The notes under the pieces are model-generated. The model saw only the letters and a list, made by a program, of their open reading frames with translations, made no database searches and was not told where the DNA came from. A stretch of DNA of 64,000 nucleotides from Gracilariopsis chorda (taxonomy: Eukaryota; Rhodophyta; Florideophyceae; Gracilariales; Gracilariaceae): the NCBI GenBank assembly GCA_003194525.1, contig NBIV01000052.1, positions 248,001-312,000 of the forward strand, read 5' to 3'. Positions 10,374-20,271 of the stretch are shown piece by piece. The first letter of the stretch is position 1; every line of letters starts with the position of its first letter. The position numbers and the translations under genes were made by a program.

Positions 10374-11632
10374 TTATTGCTTCTCGTCCCACGCCAGCCG
10401 AAACTTTGCCATCAAGTACCGGTAACATGGTTGGAAGAAATTTCGGAATGATGTTCTGGATAGGAAGGGATCCGTAAACGGGCTGGCTCCTTTCAGAACG
10501 TAGTGGTTTCCATCGAAGAATTCTTCAGAATACAAAGGGTATAGAATACTAGGTTCGAACCCCTCAAAGGACTCAAATAGGGTGCTTGTGATTTCCCATC
10601 CATTTCCGCACAAGCCTACCACCCCAGACCAACTCTCCGACCCTTTGTGAACTGGTAGCCAACCACGGTCAAAGAGAGGCTCTTCCGCATCTCGCACTGC
10701 GGCGCGGATCCACTCTTCTTCTGTCGGTAAACGGGCACCTTTCCAATTGGCGTAAGCCTTCGCTTCAGCGATTGATACTATGACGGGTCTTTCCGCGATG
10801 TCACTGTCCTCATCTTGCTCAGTTGGAACATACGAAACCTCGTAAGTGTCCCCTCGCTTGCGCCATGTAGCTGGCATTTGAATGCCATTGTTTTTGATCC
10901 AGTTCCAGTGATCATCCCACAAACTCTTCTCCTCGTAGCCACCGGCATTTATGAATTGTAGATATTGTGAGTTGGTTACAGCGTATTTCTCCACAACGAA
11001 TGGCTTCACATAACGCGGTTTAGTATCGTGCTCATTGTCGAGGAGAGATGCGTATCCTTCCCTTTTCGCAACTCCAGGAATAACAGTCCCAGATTGAACT
11101 TGTACTTTTTCGCACTCTATGGCCTCTGCGTGATGCAAAGGGTAGAATATGGCAACATGGGTTTGCGCAAGCATATACTTCAGGGTTTCAAGATGCATGT
11201 GTTCGTGCTCTACAATAAGCTTGAGAGCATGCTGTAAAGCTTTGGAAGAGATTTCATACCCTGCTGCAGACATGATCAGTCTACGACTGCGAGACACATA
11301 GGCTTGTGCCTCTTCCCAAGACGGGAAGTACGTATTTGTCGGGGAGCATTTTCATCTGCGGGCGGGTCGATTCCTTGTGTAAAGGGTTCGTCAAACTCGT
11401 GGGGCGGTATGGAGCCAGGCTCTGCGATGTTAATCAAGCGAATTGAAAATGCTGCCAGATGAAGGGCGTAGAAGATGAAAGGATGTCGAAGTGGAATTGG
11501 TCGTTCATTCAAGAGGTTTTCCTTGAGGATGAGACGAAACTGTTCATCAGTTTTGCGCCAAACGTGGTCCAAGTCGGAAGCAACCTTAAACTGGTGCGAT
11601 ATAGTGTTTGTCTGTGTCGGTGAGCGAGTCAT
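10374..11632 (-). CDS. EgtB/FGE-family non-heme iron enzyme (ergothioneine- or ovothiol-synthase like), frameshifted
   Basis: Two reverse-strand frames together make one protein. The first (11632 down to about 11345) has the DinB-like start, including LRHPFIFYALHLAAF with the first likely iron-ligand His. The second (about 11350 to 10374) continues with PSWEEAQAYVSR, then HEHMHLET, the HxxxHxE iron motif, then a formylglycine-generating-enzyme (FGE-sulfatase) domain with RLPTEEEW and FFDGNHYVLKG. This is the order of EgtB/Egt1/OvoA sulfoxide synthases, which join a cysteine-type sulfur to a histidine derivative. No methyltransferase follows, so OvoA is less likely. The break falls in the variable linker after GIDPPADENAP and needs a one-base change of frame; no GT-AG intron fits. 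Oddities: the usual GNVWEWTS and GGSW are GNGWEITS and GASP. It may be a recent pseudogene or a sequence error. Confidence 0.75.
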
Positions 11633-13425
11633 GTCTCCTCTGAAAGATGTGTAATCGGTGGCGCTGGCGTGAAGATTTGCCTATGCCGATAATCGCCCTG
11701 CCGGAGAGACGGGCAGATGGCTTCAAGAGAGTTTGCACTTGCTTTTCAGCTTTCGGTGGTACGGCGTGAGCTGCTCTTGGTAAGCTAGGCGGCGCATTGT
11801 AAATATCCTGGGAGGTCCAAGTATCTAGATTCTTTTGAGACACACCGCGTGGTGGAAAATAGAGCAGACCGAGATGCATGATGCCTTTGAGACTTGCCGC
11901 GTGATGGAAAACAATCAGACTGAGATTCAAAGCCGGTCGAGGTTGGTTGGAATCTTCTCCCATGCTCCGAACAGATGCGCCGCAAATGCGCGGAAGTGAA
12001 CAGTGACCAGATGGTATTCATATCTCTAGTTGCATGCCATCCCGTTCAAGATCCACCAATGTCATCCACGTATTGGATAGCATTCGTATGTACTCGACAA
12101 AGCCTTGCTTTTCTAAGTTGGCTGGTAAGTGCCGCGATTATCGAGAGAACCTTTCATACCCTGCTTGAAGGCCTACCGCAGGATAGAAAGAAGGCCATAG
12201 CTATGCGCTTTGAATAGTATTTGACGGAGCTATGAGTTGGACCATCCGAATGGCAAGATGCTCTTTCTGCTCTTTCTGCTCTTTCTGCTCTGTTGACTTG
12301 TGTCCTTGTCATGGTGTGTTTCAGCAAGTTCAATAATTTTATCAGCACCAAGAACAGCGAAAGGGCGGTAACCGCGGTAAAAGGTTACTGGCGAGAGAAG
12401 GTTACCCATGTGCAATCCTTCGACCCTCCGTCTCCATGCAACTTGCAAGTCGCAGCTTAAATGCTATGCCCTTCTCTTTCCTGAGAGCAAGCACTAGAGT
12501 AGATATCCCATCGCATCTGCGTTTCCTTCGGATATAAAGAACTGCAACGCCAGTTTTGGAAATAGAATGCTTAGGAAGAAAAGCGGTGCTAGGATAGGTT
12601 TAATGTTCAAGATAATGAGGATCATACAGTATGCCCTCGATGAGTAGGTGCAAGTTTGTTCTTTCCTCGTGAGGAGTGGAATATGTGATAAGATAGAGGT
12701 AAACGTCTTTTTACATCAGCAATACCCGTGTGCCTGCCCATTCTAAACTCCTGTTGAATATGAGGACGAACAACTACAGTTGCGTAACGGGGCTAGGCGG
12801 TAGTGCTGTTGTTGTAATTCGTTCCGGAACACACAACGCATGGCCCATACGAACACGCCAATATCTACCACGTGCTCCTCGAGCTTGCATCACGGCCAAC
12901 ATTCTCAGGCCAATTTGTGGCACTTCTCAGGGTTTCTAGAGCTTTGATTTCAAGCTAGCCACTAGTCCTTTACCTCCACGCTGAGCTGTGGACAGAACTT
13001 TTCCTTCTCTGTCTTTCTGTCAAGCCGAAACGTGTTCTCTATTTTATGCTCCACAGATACAACAGCAGTATTTCCTTGTAGTCATTCGGGTCGTGACTCG
13101 TGAAACGCCACGCAGTGCATGCGCATTAAAGCTGATCAATGCTCGTTCGCATTGTCCTTGCAATAGCTTCAAATTCGCATATCACACTCCATGTCCAATC
13201 TCGTTGAGCGGACAATATGCGGACGCCTTCCTCAGTGGTTCAGCAAAACAATTCTGCTTGTTTCACGCAACGCGAAACGTCCATCGCGCTGTGAGCGCTG
13301 TCTCGATACCTACCAACGCTTAAATTTGAGGTGACCGTAATCGATATCATGCTGACTAGCATTCCGTTCTTCAAAGTGTATTGTGGACTTTCGTCTTCCG
13401 AGCGTCTACCTTCACAGTCGAAGCC
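11633..13425. other. Intergenic, no convincing gene
   Basis: A 125-codon reverse-strand ORF (11963-11586) overlaps the start of the EgtB-like gene but shows no domain and is probably upstream untranslated sequence. Other ORFs are short and unmatched. A 10-bp repeat lies at 12260-12291. Confidence 0.4.
12260..12291. repeat. 10-bp pyrimidine-rich tandem repeat
   Basis: About three copies of CTCTTTCTGC in a row. A simple microsatellite with no visible function. Confidence 0.85.
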
Positions 13426-13968
13426 ATGATTCCTTTTGCTCTCCAGCTATTCGCGCTTGGTATGATGGTCACAGTGGCTAGTGCTGAGGAAGATGTGAGA
13501 ATACCGGAGTTCTTCGCTTCAGATTGTATGGACTTTCGGTACCAGCTATTGAACCACTCTACAACCTCTTTCTACGATAGGAGACATGCAACAAGGGTTG
13601 GTATTGCCAGCATGGCTTTGTTCTGGACAGGAATTCCGGCAATCCCTCTGGGTATAAGCGCCATTTGGATGGGGCGACGGATATCAACGCCTGCTTTGCG
13701 AGCATTGAAGTCATCGGGAGTGTCGAGTGATAACTACCAGAGAGTGAACAAACTATGTGCCACTCTCTTGCGCAAAAGACCCCTGGAAGATGTTTCATTT
13801 CAAGGGAGGAGTAGTGCTGCAATCGCTATGGGAGCTGTCGCGCTTGGCCTTTCCTTATTCGCTTTTGTGGTGCAAACATGCTACGGCGTAATAGTGTTTG
13901 TTGATTCCGGAAAGCGATTTGTGAGTGACTCCGACTCCAGCTCGGATACCGACTCCACTTATGTCTGA
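13426..13968 (+). CDS. Secretory/membrane protein with two hydrophobic helices, paralogue A
   Basis: A 180-aa ORF; the frame is open from a TTG at 13381, but the ATG at 13426 places a signal peptide at the N-terminus (IPFALQLFALGMMVTVASA, cleavage near residue 20). After a cysteine-containing lumenal segment with an N-glycosylation-type NHST, a hydrophobic stretch (about 57-80) is followed by a basic loop. The motif GVSSDNYQRVNKLC comes next, then a second helix (about 131-152) and an acidic Ser/Asp-rich tail. No known family is recognised. The ORF at 15094 has the same layout and a shared G-V-[ST]-x2-N-[WY]-x2-[IV]-N-x2-C motif, so the two are probably old tandem duplicates of a small, perhaps lineage-specific family. 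Confidence 0.65.
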   Translation: MIPFALQLFALGMMVTVASAEEDVRIPEFFASDCMDFRYQLLNHSTTSFYDRRHATRVGIASMALFWTGIPAIPLGISAIWMGRRISTPALRALKSSGVSSDNYQRVNKLCATLLRKRPLEDVSFQGRSSAAIAMGAVALGLSLFAFVVQTCYGVIVFVDSGKRFVSDSDSSSDTDSTYV

Positions 13969-15093
13969 TTCTAGATCGTTGTGGATAGTACGAAACATGC
14001 TATGGTTGGATATACGTGGGTATGTCCAATCACTAACAGTTTTTGCTATGGAAACCTCTACATCGTCCTTGTGGGCGCATGGAAACTTGAGCCCTATTTT
14101 TTCGGCAGTAATGGATTTACTCCTCTCAAAGTTAAACCACCTGCGCAGGATTATTCTCAGTTCTCGTATCGTAAAGCTTTTCCGATTCTTCGGCATCATA
14201 GTCGTACGGGTAAAAGCGCTTGTCAAAGCAAACATGCAACATGTTGTGTAGAAAAGCACTGCTGCTCTCCCTGTAGACATTCAAGTTCTCCTTCGATGTA
14301 CGAACCTCTCTTCCTGTTGTAATGGGTCGCCCGCTTGCTTTTGAGAGAGTGCTTTTAAGAGAGTCGTATTGTGGTAATGCGAATGAAGAGCACGGATATT
14401 CAAAGCTGGTTGTACATGGATTAATCGCGTAGTATTACGGGTGCTTTTGATGGACCCATACATCGCGACGCCCCATTTTCGTCCATTTCCATCACGAAAA
14501 CACACAGTATTCTATCATGTCATGCAAAGAGCTCCCCTATCCAGAAATTGATGTCGTAGGCTTAAACGGATGTTGGAGCTAAAAAGCACGTGTAAAGCAT
14601 TTGAGAGTGGAGCCAATAAAGGTTGCTTCAGGGCCGCAAAAGAAGTAGACGATGCCTTCTACAGCGTGTTAGCCTTCTGGGTGCGATAACTGAAGGAAGA
14701 GTTCTGCTGTGCAAAGCAGTTTGACAGTTCGCCGCCTTTTGCGTGCCCTTGTAGTGGACTACCCAACCGTACAAAGACTGCTGTTTTAGGATTGTCTTTT
14801 TGAACATGCTTCAAGTCCCATGAAACACCTACAGCGTCCTATAAAGCAAACGCGAGAAAGACCTATGGTTGTTAATTTCTGCTGATTGTCCAGATATTAC
14901 AGCCGCATACGAGTGACTCCAAGCTCTATGCCGAACCTGGAAACCACGAACTGGTTTGAGCGGTTAGCTTCATTGTTTTGCAGGTTGCAGCTCTCTCAAG
15001 ATGTAGAAAAGGCCAATACACGATATTACGCATGCAGCATAAGATGGTGTTGAGGACAAGATTCCAAAAAGCTAACCCTTTACCGTTGCAAGC
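13969..15093. other. Intergenic between the two paralogues
   Basis: Overlapping short ORFs on both strands (for example 13981-14322) carry no recognisable domain. No repeat or RNA gene is seen. Confidence 0.35.
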
Positions 15094-15621
15094 ATGAATC
15101 TGAGAGCTTCCTTCGGTTTAACGTTCTCATGCTTCTTCGCTTGGTTAGTGATTGCGGGAAGTGATGGTGTTGAGTGGACAAAGTTTGATCGAAAAGAATG
15201 CGATCGATTTCGAACGTTGTTGCAACGGCATTTGAGACGATCGCGTTCTCTGCGCGCCGAGTCGGAGCGGCTTGGTGTGGCGGCATTATCGACCTTTTTC
15301 ATCCCGGTGGTTCCGTACCCCCTGGCCATGATGAGTATTGTTCGTTCAAGGCAAGCGGAAACGAGTTCGCTGTTGGAATTGCGAATTATGGGTGTAACCG
15401 ATAGAAACTGGGAATTCATCAACAGCCAGTGCGTCGTTTTAGACAATGGCGGTGATTTGTCCTCGGAAGGGCGTCTAGGAGAATCGACGAAGGTGGCGGG
15501 CCTCGGGTCGAGCAGGATTGCTTTCGCATGCGCCGGTATAGCGCTCGTGTATGCAACTGCTCTGCACGTATGGGTGTTATGGTACTTCTGCTGTGATGTG
15601 GAAGTGATTCTGAAAAGATGA
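15094..15621 (+). CDS. Secretory/membrane protein with two hydrophobic helices, paralogue B
   Basis: A 175-aa ORF from the ATG at 15094. It has a signal peptide (FGLTFSCFFAWLVIAG, about 7-22), an Arg-rich segment, a first hydrophobic helix (about 62-82, FFIPVVPYPLAMM) and the motif GVTDRNWEFINSQC. A second helix (about 142-165, IAFACAGIALVYATALHVWVL) lies near the C-terminus, with a short basic end. Order, spacing and the central motif match the protein at 13426, although overall identity is low. A longer reverse-strand ORF (15767-15072) overlaps it but has no signal or domain and is treated as a shadow. Function unknown; membrane or secretory-pathway location is inferred from the helices. 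Confidence 0.65.
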   Translation: MNLRASFGLTFSCFFAWLVIAGSDGVEWTKFDRKECDRFRTLLQRHLRRSRSLRAESERLGVAALSTFFIPVVPYPLAMMSIVRSRQAETSSLLELRIMGVTDRNWEFINSQCVVLDNGGDLSSEGRLGESTKVAGLGSSRIAFACAGIALVYATALHVWVLWYFCCDVEVILKR

Positions 15622-17122
15622 TCTGAACGGTGCTCTGGATGATTAGGGGAAAGGCACGAAACACTTGTTTGGAATATGATCTGGACGAAAGAATGTTTAT
15701 ACGCTAGCTCAATTTTGTTGAACACAAGGGATAGGCCAGTACGCATATGCTCACAGAGCGTGCGCAAACAAGGACCAAAATGTTGCTGTGCCGAAGATGG
15801 TGGTTGCAGAAGCCCTCGTAGGCCGGTGTGAGATGGTAAATGACGGTGCGTGACGTAGTGGGCTGTAGTGGATTGTAGGAATGAGCGGCGTGATGGAAGC
15901 GCTCTACTGGCTTGAGCCTCGAGCAGGACTAGACGCAGTGTAATACACGGGGCATCTGCTGTGCTGGTGTGCTGCGGAAGGAGGGTTGCTACCGCAATGA
16001 GCGTGGAGTTGTTTCAGCTGTATTCGCAGCACTCTTTTGCGTTGTTGACTGTGCGTGAATTGTATGCTCCACAGATGTGGTGAGGAGTTTTGGACGCCGC
16101 AAAGTGAGCGCTGCTTCACAGGGCGGAACACCGCATTGGACGATGGTTGTGCTGGCATGCTGTTACAGTGACACAGGGATTCAGGGATACCCAAGGTAGT
16201 CTACCAAAGGTCGTTGACCTACAACGCTGTGACGAAGATTCAAAGTCAACGACGAATGAAAATGAGAAATTGTGAAACCAACGGGAATGAGCACCACACG
16301 TCTCTGAAGCAGCACAAAAACGCGCCGCATCATAGATACGATGATTGCATGAACAAGCGGGTAAGTTGTAGCTATGTACCGTTGGTATCATGACGGCGCG
16401 CCCAGTGCAAACGCCGTGCGGTCAAAACGTCAGCATGAGACCACTCGGGCTTTCCGCGCACGGCCTCGCAGCTTGACGGAGCCGGAGTTGCGGAAGGGCG
16501 CAACCGGCAAGACGCACGTGCACCAAGAGGTTTCCGTCGCGCGCATGCGCCGCTGACCGGGCCACAGCGCGATGATGAATCAGCCCGGCCGCGCACGCAG
16601 GAAAAAGAAAAACCGCCCATACATACAGTCGCAAAACGTGGTACCTAGCTGCACCGCGTTGGACAGACGAGTCGCGCATGCAACGCCAAGTGCGCCGCAA
16701 AAGGCGTGCGTTCGCAGCGTGGCTTTTTTTCTCTTCTGTCGCTCCAATTCAGCGTGGACTGAAAGCGAAGCTCAACTGGCGCCGCGCATTTCGTGGCTGT
16801 GTTGTCGTTGATGGCCCCTTGGACGAGCTGACAAGGCGCGCATGCACTTGCTGTACCGCGGAAGGGCGTGAGCGACGTTGGAGGCGTTGTTTTCGCGCCA
16901 ACGGCGTGGCAGAAAGGAAGCGCTGCGCCAAACGTGTTGCGCTTTTGCAAGCAGCACGCTTTGATGCGCTTACGTGAACACGACGTACGTTGGCACGAAG
17001 CGGAATCTTGCAAAAACAGGAAAAAGAAGCAGCAAGCTGTGAAGCCAGCCGACGGCGCTCAAGACGCACAACGCCGCACGGCAACGCAATAGCGGTTATC
17101 CGGCGTCGTTACGTGATCCAAC
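15622..17122. other. Intergenic with sharp rise in GC
   Basis: GC content climbs from about 16.4 kb onward. ORFs of 60-120 codons occur on all frames because stops are rare in GC-rich DNA; none has a domain. It probably contains the promoter and 5' leader of the F-box gene, but no TATA box was recognised. Confidence 0.35.
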
Positions 17123-18916
17123 ATGAGCTCCGCTTCTTCAACAGACGAGCAGGTGGCGCCGGTAGTGAGCGCTGCCAGTGATGCAGACACAGTTGCGACG
17201 GACACGAGCGGCAGCGACATACCATCAGACGAGGCGGAGGCAACGGCGGAGGCAACGGCGGAGCAGACGGCAGCCGTGACGCCGTCAAGCGCAATGCTGC
17301 GACTGTCCGTGGGCGGAATGCAGCGGCTTCCGTTCTTCCAGCTGTCGCCGAGCATTCGCAGCGCGATCGCGCCGCACATGAGGCGGGAGGCCGGGCAGAG
17401 GGTGACGCTGATGCATCTGCCCAACGAGGTGATCGACGTGATCTTCCGGTACCTGTCTTCGCGGCCGCACTCCGAGGAGCCGCTGTGGGAGACGTTCTCC
17501 GACACGCAAAACGCAATGAGGCTGGCGCTGTGCAACAGCCGTTTGCTGAGCCTGTTTCGGGCGCGCATGGTATGCATTCGCACCAAGCCGGAGCGGTTCC
17601 GAGAAGACCTGCTGGACACGAAGGCGGTGCGCGGGGTGGTGGTGGAGGCGCGCAACGCGCAGGACGTGCGGCACCTGTCCAACGCGCTGCGGCTGGGGGG
17701 GGGGGCGCTGCGCGAGCTGGTGATCACGAAGAAGCTGGCCAACGAGGGGTGGGTGGAGGCGGTGGTGACGTGCGTGACGGGGCTGCGGAAGCTGTCGCTG
17801 CGCGACGTGAGCGCGCAGTACCCGCTGGAACGGGTGCTGCAGGCGTGCTCGCGCTCTCTGCGCGAGCTGGAAATGGTGGGCGCGACGGGGATGGCGCTGT
17901 CCAAGTCGCAGCTGGAGGCGATGGCGACGCACTGCAGCTCGATCACGCGGCTGGCGCTGCGGCTGAGCATGTTCGAGCACGACTGGACGCAGGTGTGGAT
18001 GGGGATCGGGCCGGGGCTGGAGCGGCTGTCGCTGGGCGCGACGCGCTTCTGGATCATGGACACGGAGGAGGTGGGGCTGCTGGAGCAGGTGGGTCGGTAC
18101 TGCGCGGACGTGCGCGCGCTGCACTTCTACCACGTGGGTCCGACGCTGGGGTTTGCGTGCGCGCGGCTGTGCGCGCGGTACGGGGGGCAGCTGGAGCGGC
18201 TGGAGCTGGAGCAGAGCCAGCTGCTGCGGGCGGACCTGGAGCACATTGCGGCGACGTGCGGACGGACGGAGGTGAGCGTGTCGCACGGCGCGTCGCTGCT
18301 GTCGCACGCGTACAACGCGGACGTGGTGGAGGTGCTGGGGGGGCAGCTGCGCGCGCTGCGGTACCGGTCGCAGCTGGGACACGACGAGAGCGTGTGGGAG
18401 GTGGGGCGGCGGTGCATGCGGCTGCGGGAGTTGCGACTGGACTGCGCGTCGACGCTGAGCGAGTCGGCGCTGACGCAGCTGCTGCGGGGGGTGGGCGCCA
18501 CGCTGCACGTGGTGTCGCTGCGCTTCTTTGTGCGGGGGGGTGGGGGGCGGCTCAACGGCGACGCGGCGCTGCGCGCGCTGGCGGGCGGCGCCACGCAGCT
18601 GCGGCAGCTCAGCGTGGGCGCGCACGCGCTGGACGGCGCGGCGCTGCGCGCGCTGGTGCTGGCGGCGGGGGGGACGCTGCGCCGCGTGGTGCTGACGGTG
18701 GGCGCGGTGGGCGCGGAGGCCACGGCGCTGGCGCTGCTGCGCGCGGCGCGCCACGGCTGCGGCGAGCGGCTGCGCGAGTTGGTGCTGCACGAGCGCCCGC
18801 TGCGCGCGCGCCGCGCCGCCGCCGCGTCCGCGCTGCTGCGCGACGAGCTGTACGCGCTGCGCCGCCGCGCGCCGCGCGGCTGCGTGCTCAGCGTGTGCGG
18901 GCTCAGCGTGCTGTGA
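17123..18916 (+). CDS. F-box/leucine-rich-repeat protein
   Basis: A 597-aa protein. The ATG at 17123 is preceded by AAC, a fair context. The first 60 residues are acidic and Ala/Thr-rich. An F-box lies at about 96-113 (LMHLPNEVIDVIFRYL), the helix that docks Skp1 in SCF ubiquitin ligases. From about 190 to the end run degenerate leucine-rich repeats with phrases such as LRELVI, LRKLSL, LRELEM, LERLSL, LRELRL and LRQLSV, roughly every 25-30 residues; these would bind the target protein. The protein is probably a substrate receptor for ubiquitylation. Codon use is extremely GC-rich, which keeps three other long frames open across the gene (17485-19056 on +, 19111-17285 and 19269-18127 on -); these are Ala/Arg/Gly or Ser/Pro rich without domains and are rejected. 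An 11-G run encodes part of a GGG loop at 17695-17705. Confidence 0.85.
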   Translation: MSSASSTDEQVAPVVSAASDADTVATDTSGSDIPSDEAEATAEATAEQTAAVTPSSAMLRLSVGGMQRLPFFQLSPSIRSAIAPHMRREAGQRVTLMHLPNEVIDVIFRYLSSRPHSEEPLWETFSDTQNAMRLALCNSRLLSLFRARMVCIRTKPERFREDLLDTKAVRGVVVEARNAQDVRHLSNALRLGGGALRELVITKKLANEGWVEAVVTCVTGLRKLSLRDVSAQYPLERVLQACSRSLRELEMVGATGMALSKSQLEAMATHCSSITRLALRLSMFEHDWTQVWMGIGPGLERLSLGATRFWIMDTEEVGLLEQVGRYCADVRALHFYHVGPTLGFACARLCARYGGQLERLELEQSQLLRADLEHIAATCGRTEVSVSHGASLLSHAYNADVVEVLGGQLRALRYRSQLGHDESVWEVGRRCMRLRELRLDCASTLSESALTQLLRGVGATLHVVSLRFFVRGGGGRLNGDAALRALAGGATQLRQLSVGAHALDGAALRALVLAAGGTLRRVVLTVGAVGAEATALALLRAARHGCGERLRELVLHERPLRARRAAAASALLRDELYALRRRAPRGCVLSVCGLSVL

Positions 18917-18918
18917 GC

Positions 18919-19008
18919 CGTGGCCGCGTGGAATCCGTGTGCCGCGTGGAATGCGTGTGCCGCGTGGAATGCGTGTGCCGCGTGGAATGCGTGTATCGCG
19001 TGGCGGGA
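18919..19008. repeat. 18-bp minisatellite between F-box and AN1 genes
   Basis: Three exact copies of a GTGTGCCGCG-starting 18-mer (18937-18990) are flanked by a diverged copy on each side. It starts a few bases after the F-box stop and ends about 45 bp before the TATA box of the next gene, so it sits in the short promoter region. Confidence 0.9.
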
Positions 19009-19051
19009 CGGCGCGCTGCTGTGCGCTGCCTCCCGCCGCTGCTGCGCGCTG

Positions 19052-19058
19052 TATAAAA
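19052..19058 (+). promoter_or_regulatory. TATA box of A20/AN1 gene
   Basis: TATAAAA lies in otherwise very GC-rich DNA, 140 bp before the ATG at 19199. A transcription start about 30 bp downstream would give a pyrimidine-only leader of about 115 nt. Confidence 0.7.
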
Positions 19059-19152
19059 CGACCCGCCCGTGCTTCCCCCCCCCTCCCCCCTCGCGCCCGC
19101 CCCTCCCGCACTCACACACACCTCCCACACACACCTCCCACACACACACTCC

Positions 19153-19153
<1 letters not shown>

Positions 19154-19192
<39 letters not shown>
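19154..19192 (+). repeat. 39-nt poly-C tract in the 5' leader
   Basis: An uninterrupted run of 39 C ends six bases before the start codon (context ACCGCCATG, close to an ideal Kozak site). It is preceded by CA- and CCT-rich sequence. The complementary strand is G39, able to form G-quadruplexes. Confidence 0.9.
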
Positions 19193-19198
19193 ACCGCC

Positions 19199-19641
19199 AT
19201 GTCCGCCACCGGAAACCCGCCCTGCGTCAACAACTGCGGCTTCTTCGGGTCGCCCGCCACCCGCAACATGTGCTCCTCGTGCTACAAGACGTTCCTGGCC
19301 ACCGCGCCAGAAGCGCAGCTGCCGGCGCAAGACGCAGCCGCGCACGCGTCGCCCTCGCCCGCCGTCCCCCCCCGGCGCGCTCGCCCTCGCCCGCGCGCTC
19401 GCCCGCGCCGCCCGCCGCCGTGCCCGCCGAGCTGGCGCCGCAGAAGAACCGGCGACGCTGCTTCAAGTGCAACAAGAAGGTGGGCTTCCTCGGCTTCGAC
19501 TGCGTGTGTGACAGAACGTTCTGCTCGGACCATCGACACGCGGAGCAACACGACTGCAGCTTTGACTTTCGTGCCCGCCAGCGCGAGCAGTTAGCAAAGG
19601 ACAATCCAACCGTCAAGGCAAGCAAAGTACATCGACTCTAA
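19199..19641 (+). CDS. A20/AN1 zinc-finger protein (stress-associated-protein type), frame change in C8 run
   Basis: The A20 finger is read from the ATG at 19199: Cys9, Cys13, Cys25 and Cys28, with the usual CGFFGSPATRNMCSSCY core. The AN1 finger is encoded at about 19459-19570 in the next frame: CFKCNKKVGFLGFDCVC, then FCSDHRHAEQHDC. A20-linker-AN1 is the layout of small eukaryotic stress-associated proteins, which bind ubiquitin and regulate stress responses. The linker is Pro/Ala/Ser-rich. The frame changes in the C8 run at 19366-19373; one missing C there would join SPSPAVPP to ARSPSPARSPAPP smoothly. No intron is needed. Either one C was lost (mutation or homopolymer sequencing error) or ribosomes slip there. 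TATA box and poly-C tract lie upstream; AATAAA occurs at 20059. Confidence 0.85.
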
Positions 19642-20058
19642 ACTGCTGCTCAACGCCGCCGCCGCCAGCCTCCTTCCCGCTGCTTCCTCCCCACGCCCCC
19701 CTCCTTCCTCCCCTCCCCTCCCCTCCCCCCATCACCCCCCGTCACCCCCCGTCACCCCCCACACCCCCCCATCGCGCGCGTGGTTGCCCGGCGCCGGCCC
19801 CCTCCGCCCGTTTTGCTGGAAGGTGCGTGTGTGGACAGATTTTGTGCGTTTTTCTTTTTTCTTTGTTGTAAGAAAGGCGCCGCGCCCCCGCCGCGCACTG
19901 TGTTGCCTTTTGTGTTTGGGCAGCTGCGCTGCGCGTCTGCACACGTGTGGCGCGTGTGTGTGCGTTATGTATTTCCCCCCGCCTGCTGCCACTCGCTGCC
20001 ACAGTTCAACTTTGTTTTTCGCCGTCATGCCCCTGTAACTTGCCGCACCCAATATCCC

Positions 20059-20064
20059 AATAAA
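20059..20064 (+). terminator. Candidate polyadenylation signal AATAAA
   Basis: A canonical hexamer 418 bp after the AN1 stop and the first one downstream of that gene on this strand as far as I could see. Use is not shown. Confidence 0.4.
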
Positions 20065-20194
20065 GAAAAGCATGCGCCCCTCGCCTCCTCGCTCCGTCGC
20101 CGCCCACAGCTCTTGCGTAATCCGCCTCCCCAGCCGCACCCGCCGCTATGCCGCCATGCTCCCGCACGCAACACGTTTGCGCGCCCCGTGCCAT

Positions 20195-20271
20195 GTAAGA
20201 TGTTGTCACCCTGTTTTTTTTGTTTTTGCTTTTTCTTTCTACCCCCCCCCCCCCCCCCTCTGCGCGCGCAG
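20195..20271 (+). other. Candidate spliceosomal intron (77 nt)
   Basis: GTAAGATG at the left, then a T-rich and C17 pyrimidine tract (C17 at 20242-20258) and CAG at 20269-20271. The sequence after it, up to the stop at 20445-20447, has one frame with CSCHTNGCNFQHPPRRPRC then AVC, close to a RanBP2-type zinc finger. The upstream exon frame was not settled. Confidence 0.3.

Noticed and set aside
10540-10565. GGTTCGAACCCC as a tRNA T-arm
   Set aside because: It lies inside the FGE domain coding sequence and no A box or acceptor stem fits around it.
11586-11963. 125-codon ORF as N-terminal extension of the EgtB-like protein
   Set aside because: It is in a different frame, lacks a domain, and the ATG at 11632 already gives a normal DinB-like start.
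15072-15767. 231-codon reverse-strand ORF over paralogue B
   Set aside because: No signal peptide, helix or domain; the forward ORF has all three features shared with its paralogue.
17285-19269. Long ORFs overlapping the F-box gene (523 codons on +, 608 and 380 codons on -)
   Set aside because: They are Ala/Arg/Gly-, Gln/His- or Ser/Pro-rich products of a very GC-rich gene in the wrong frame and contain no domain.
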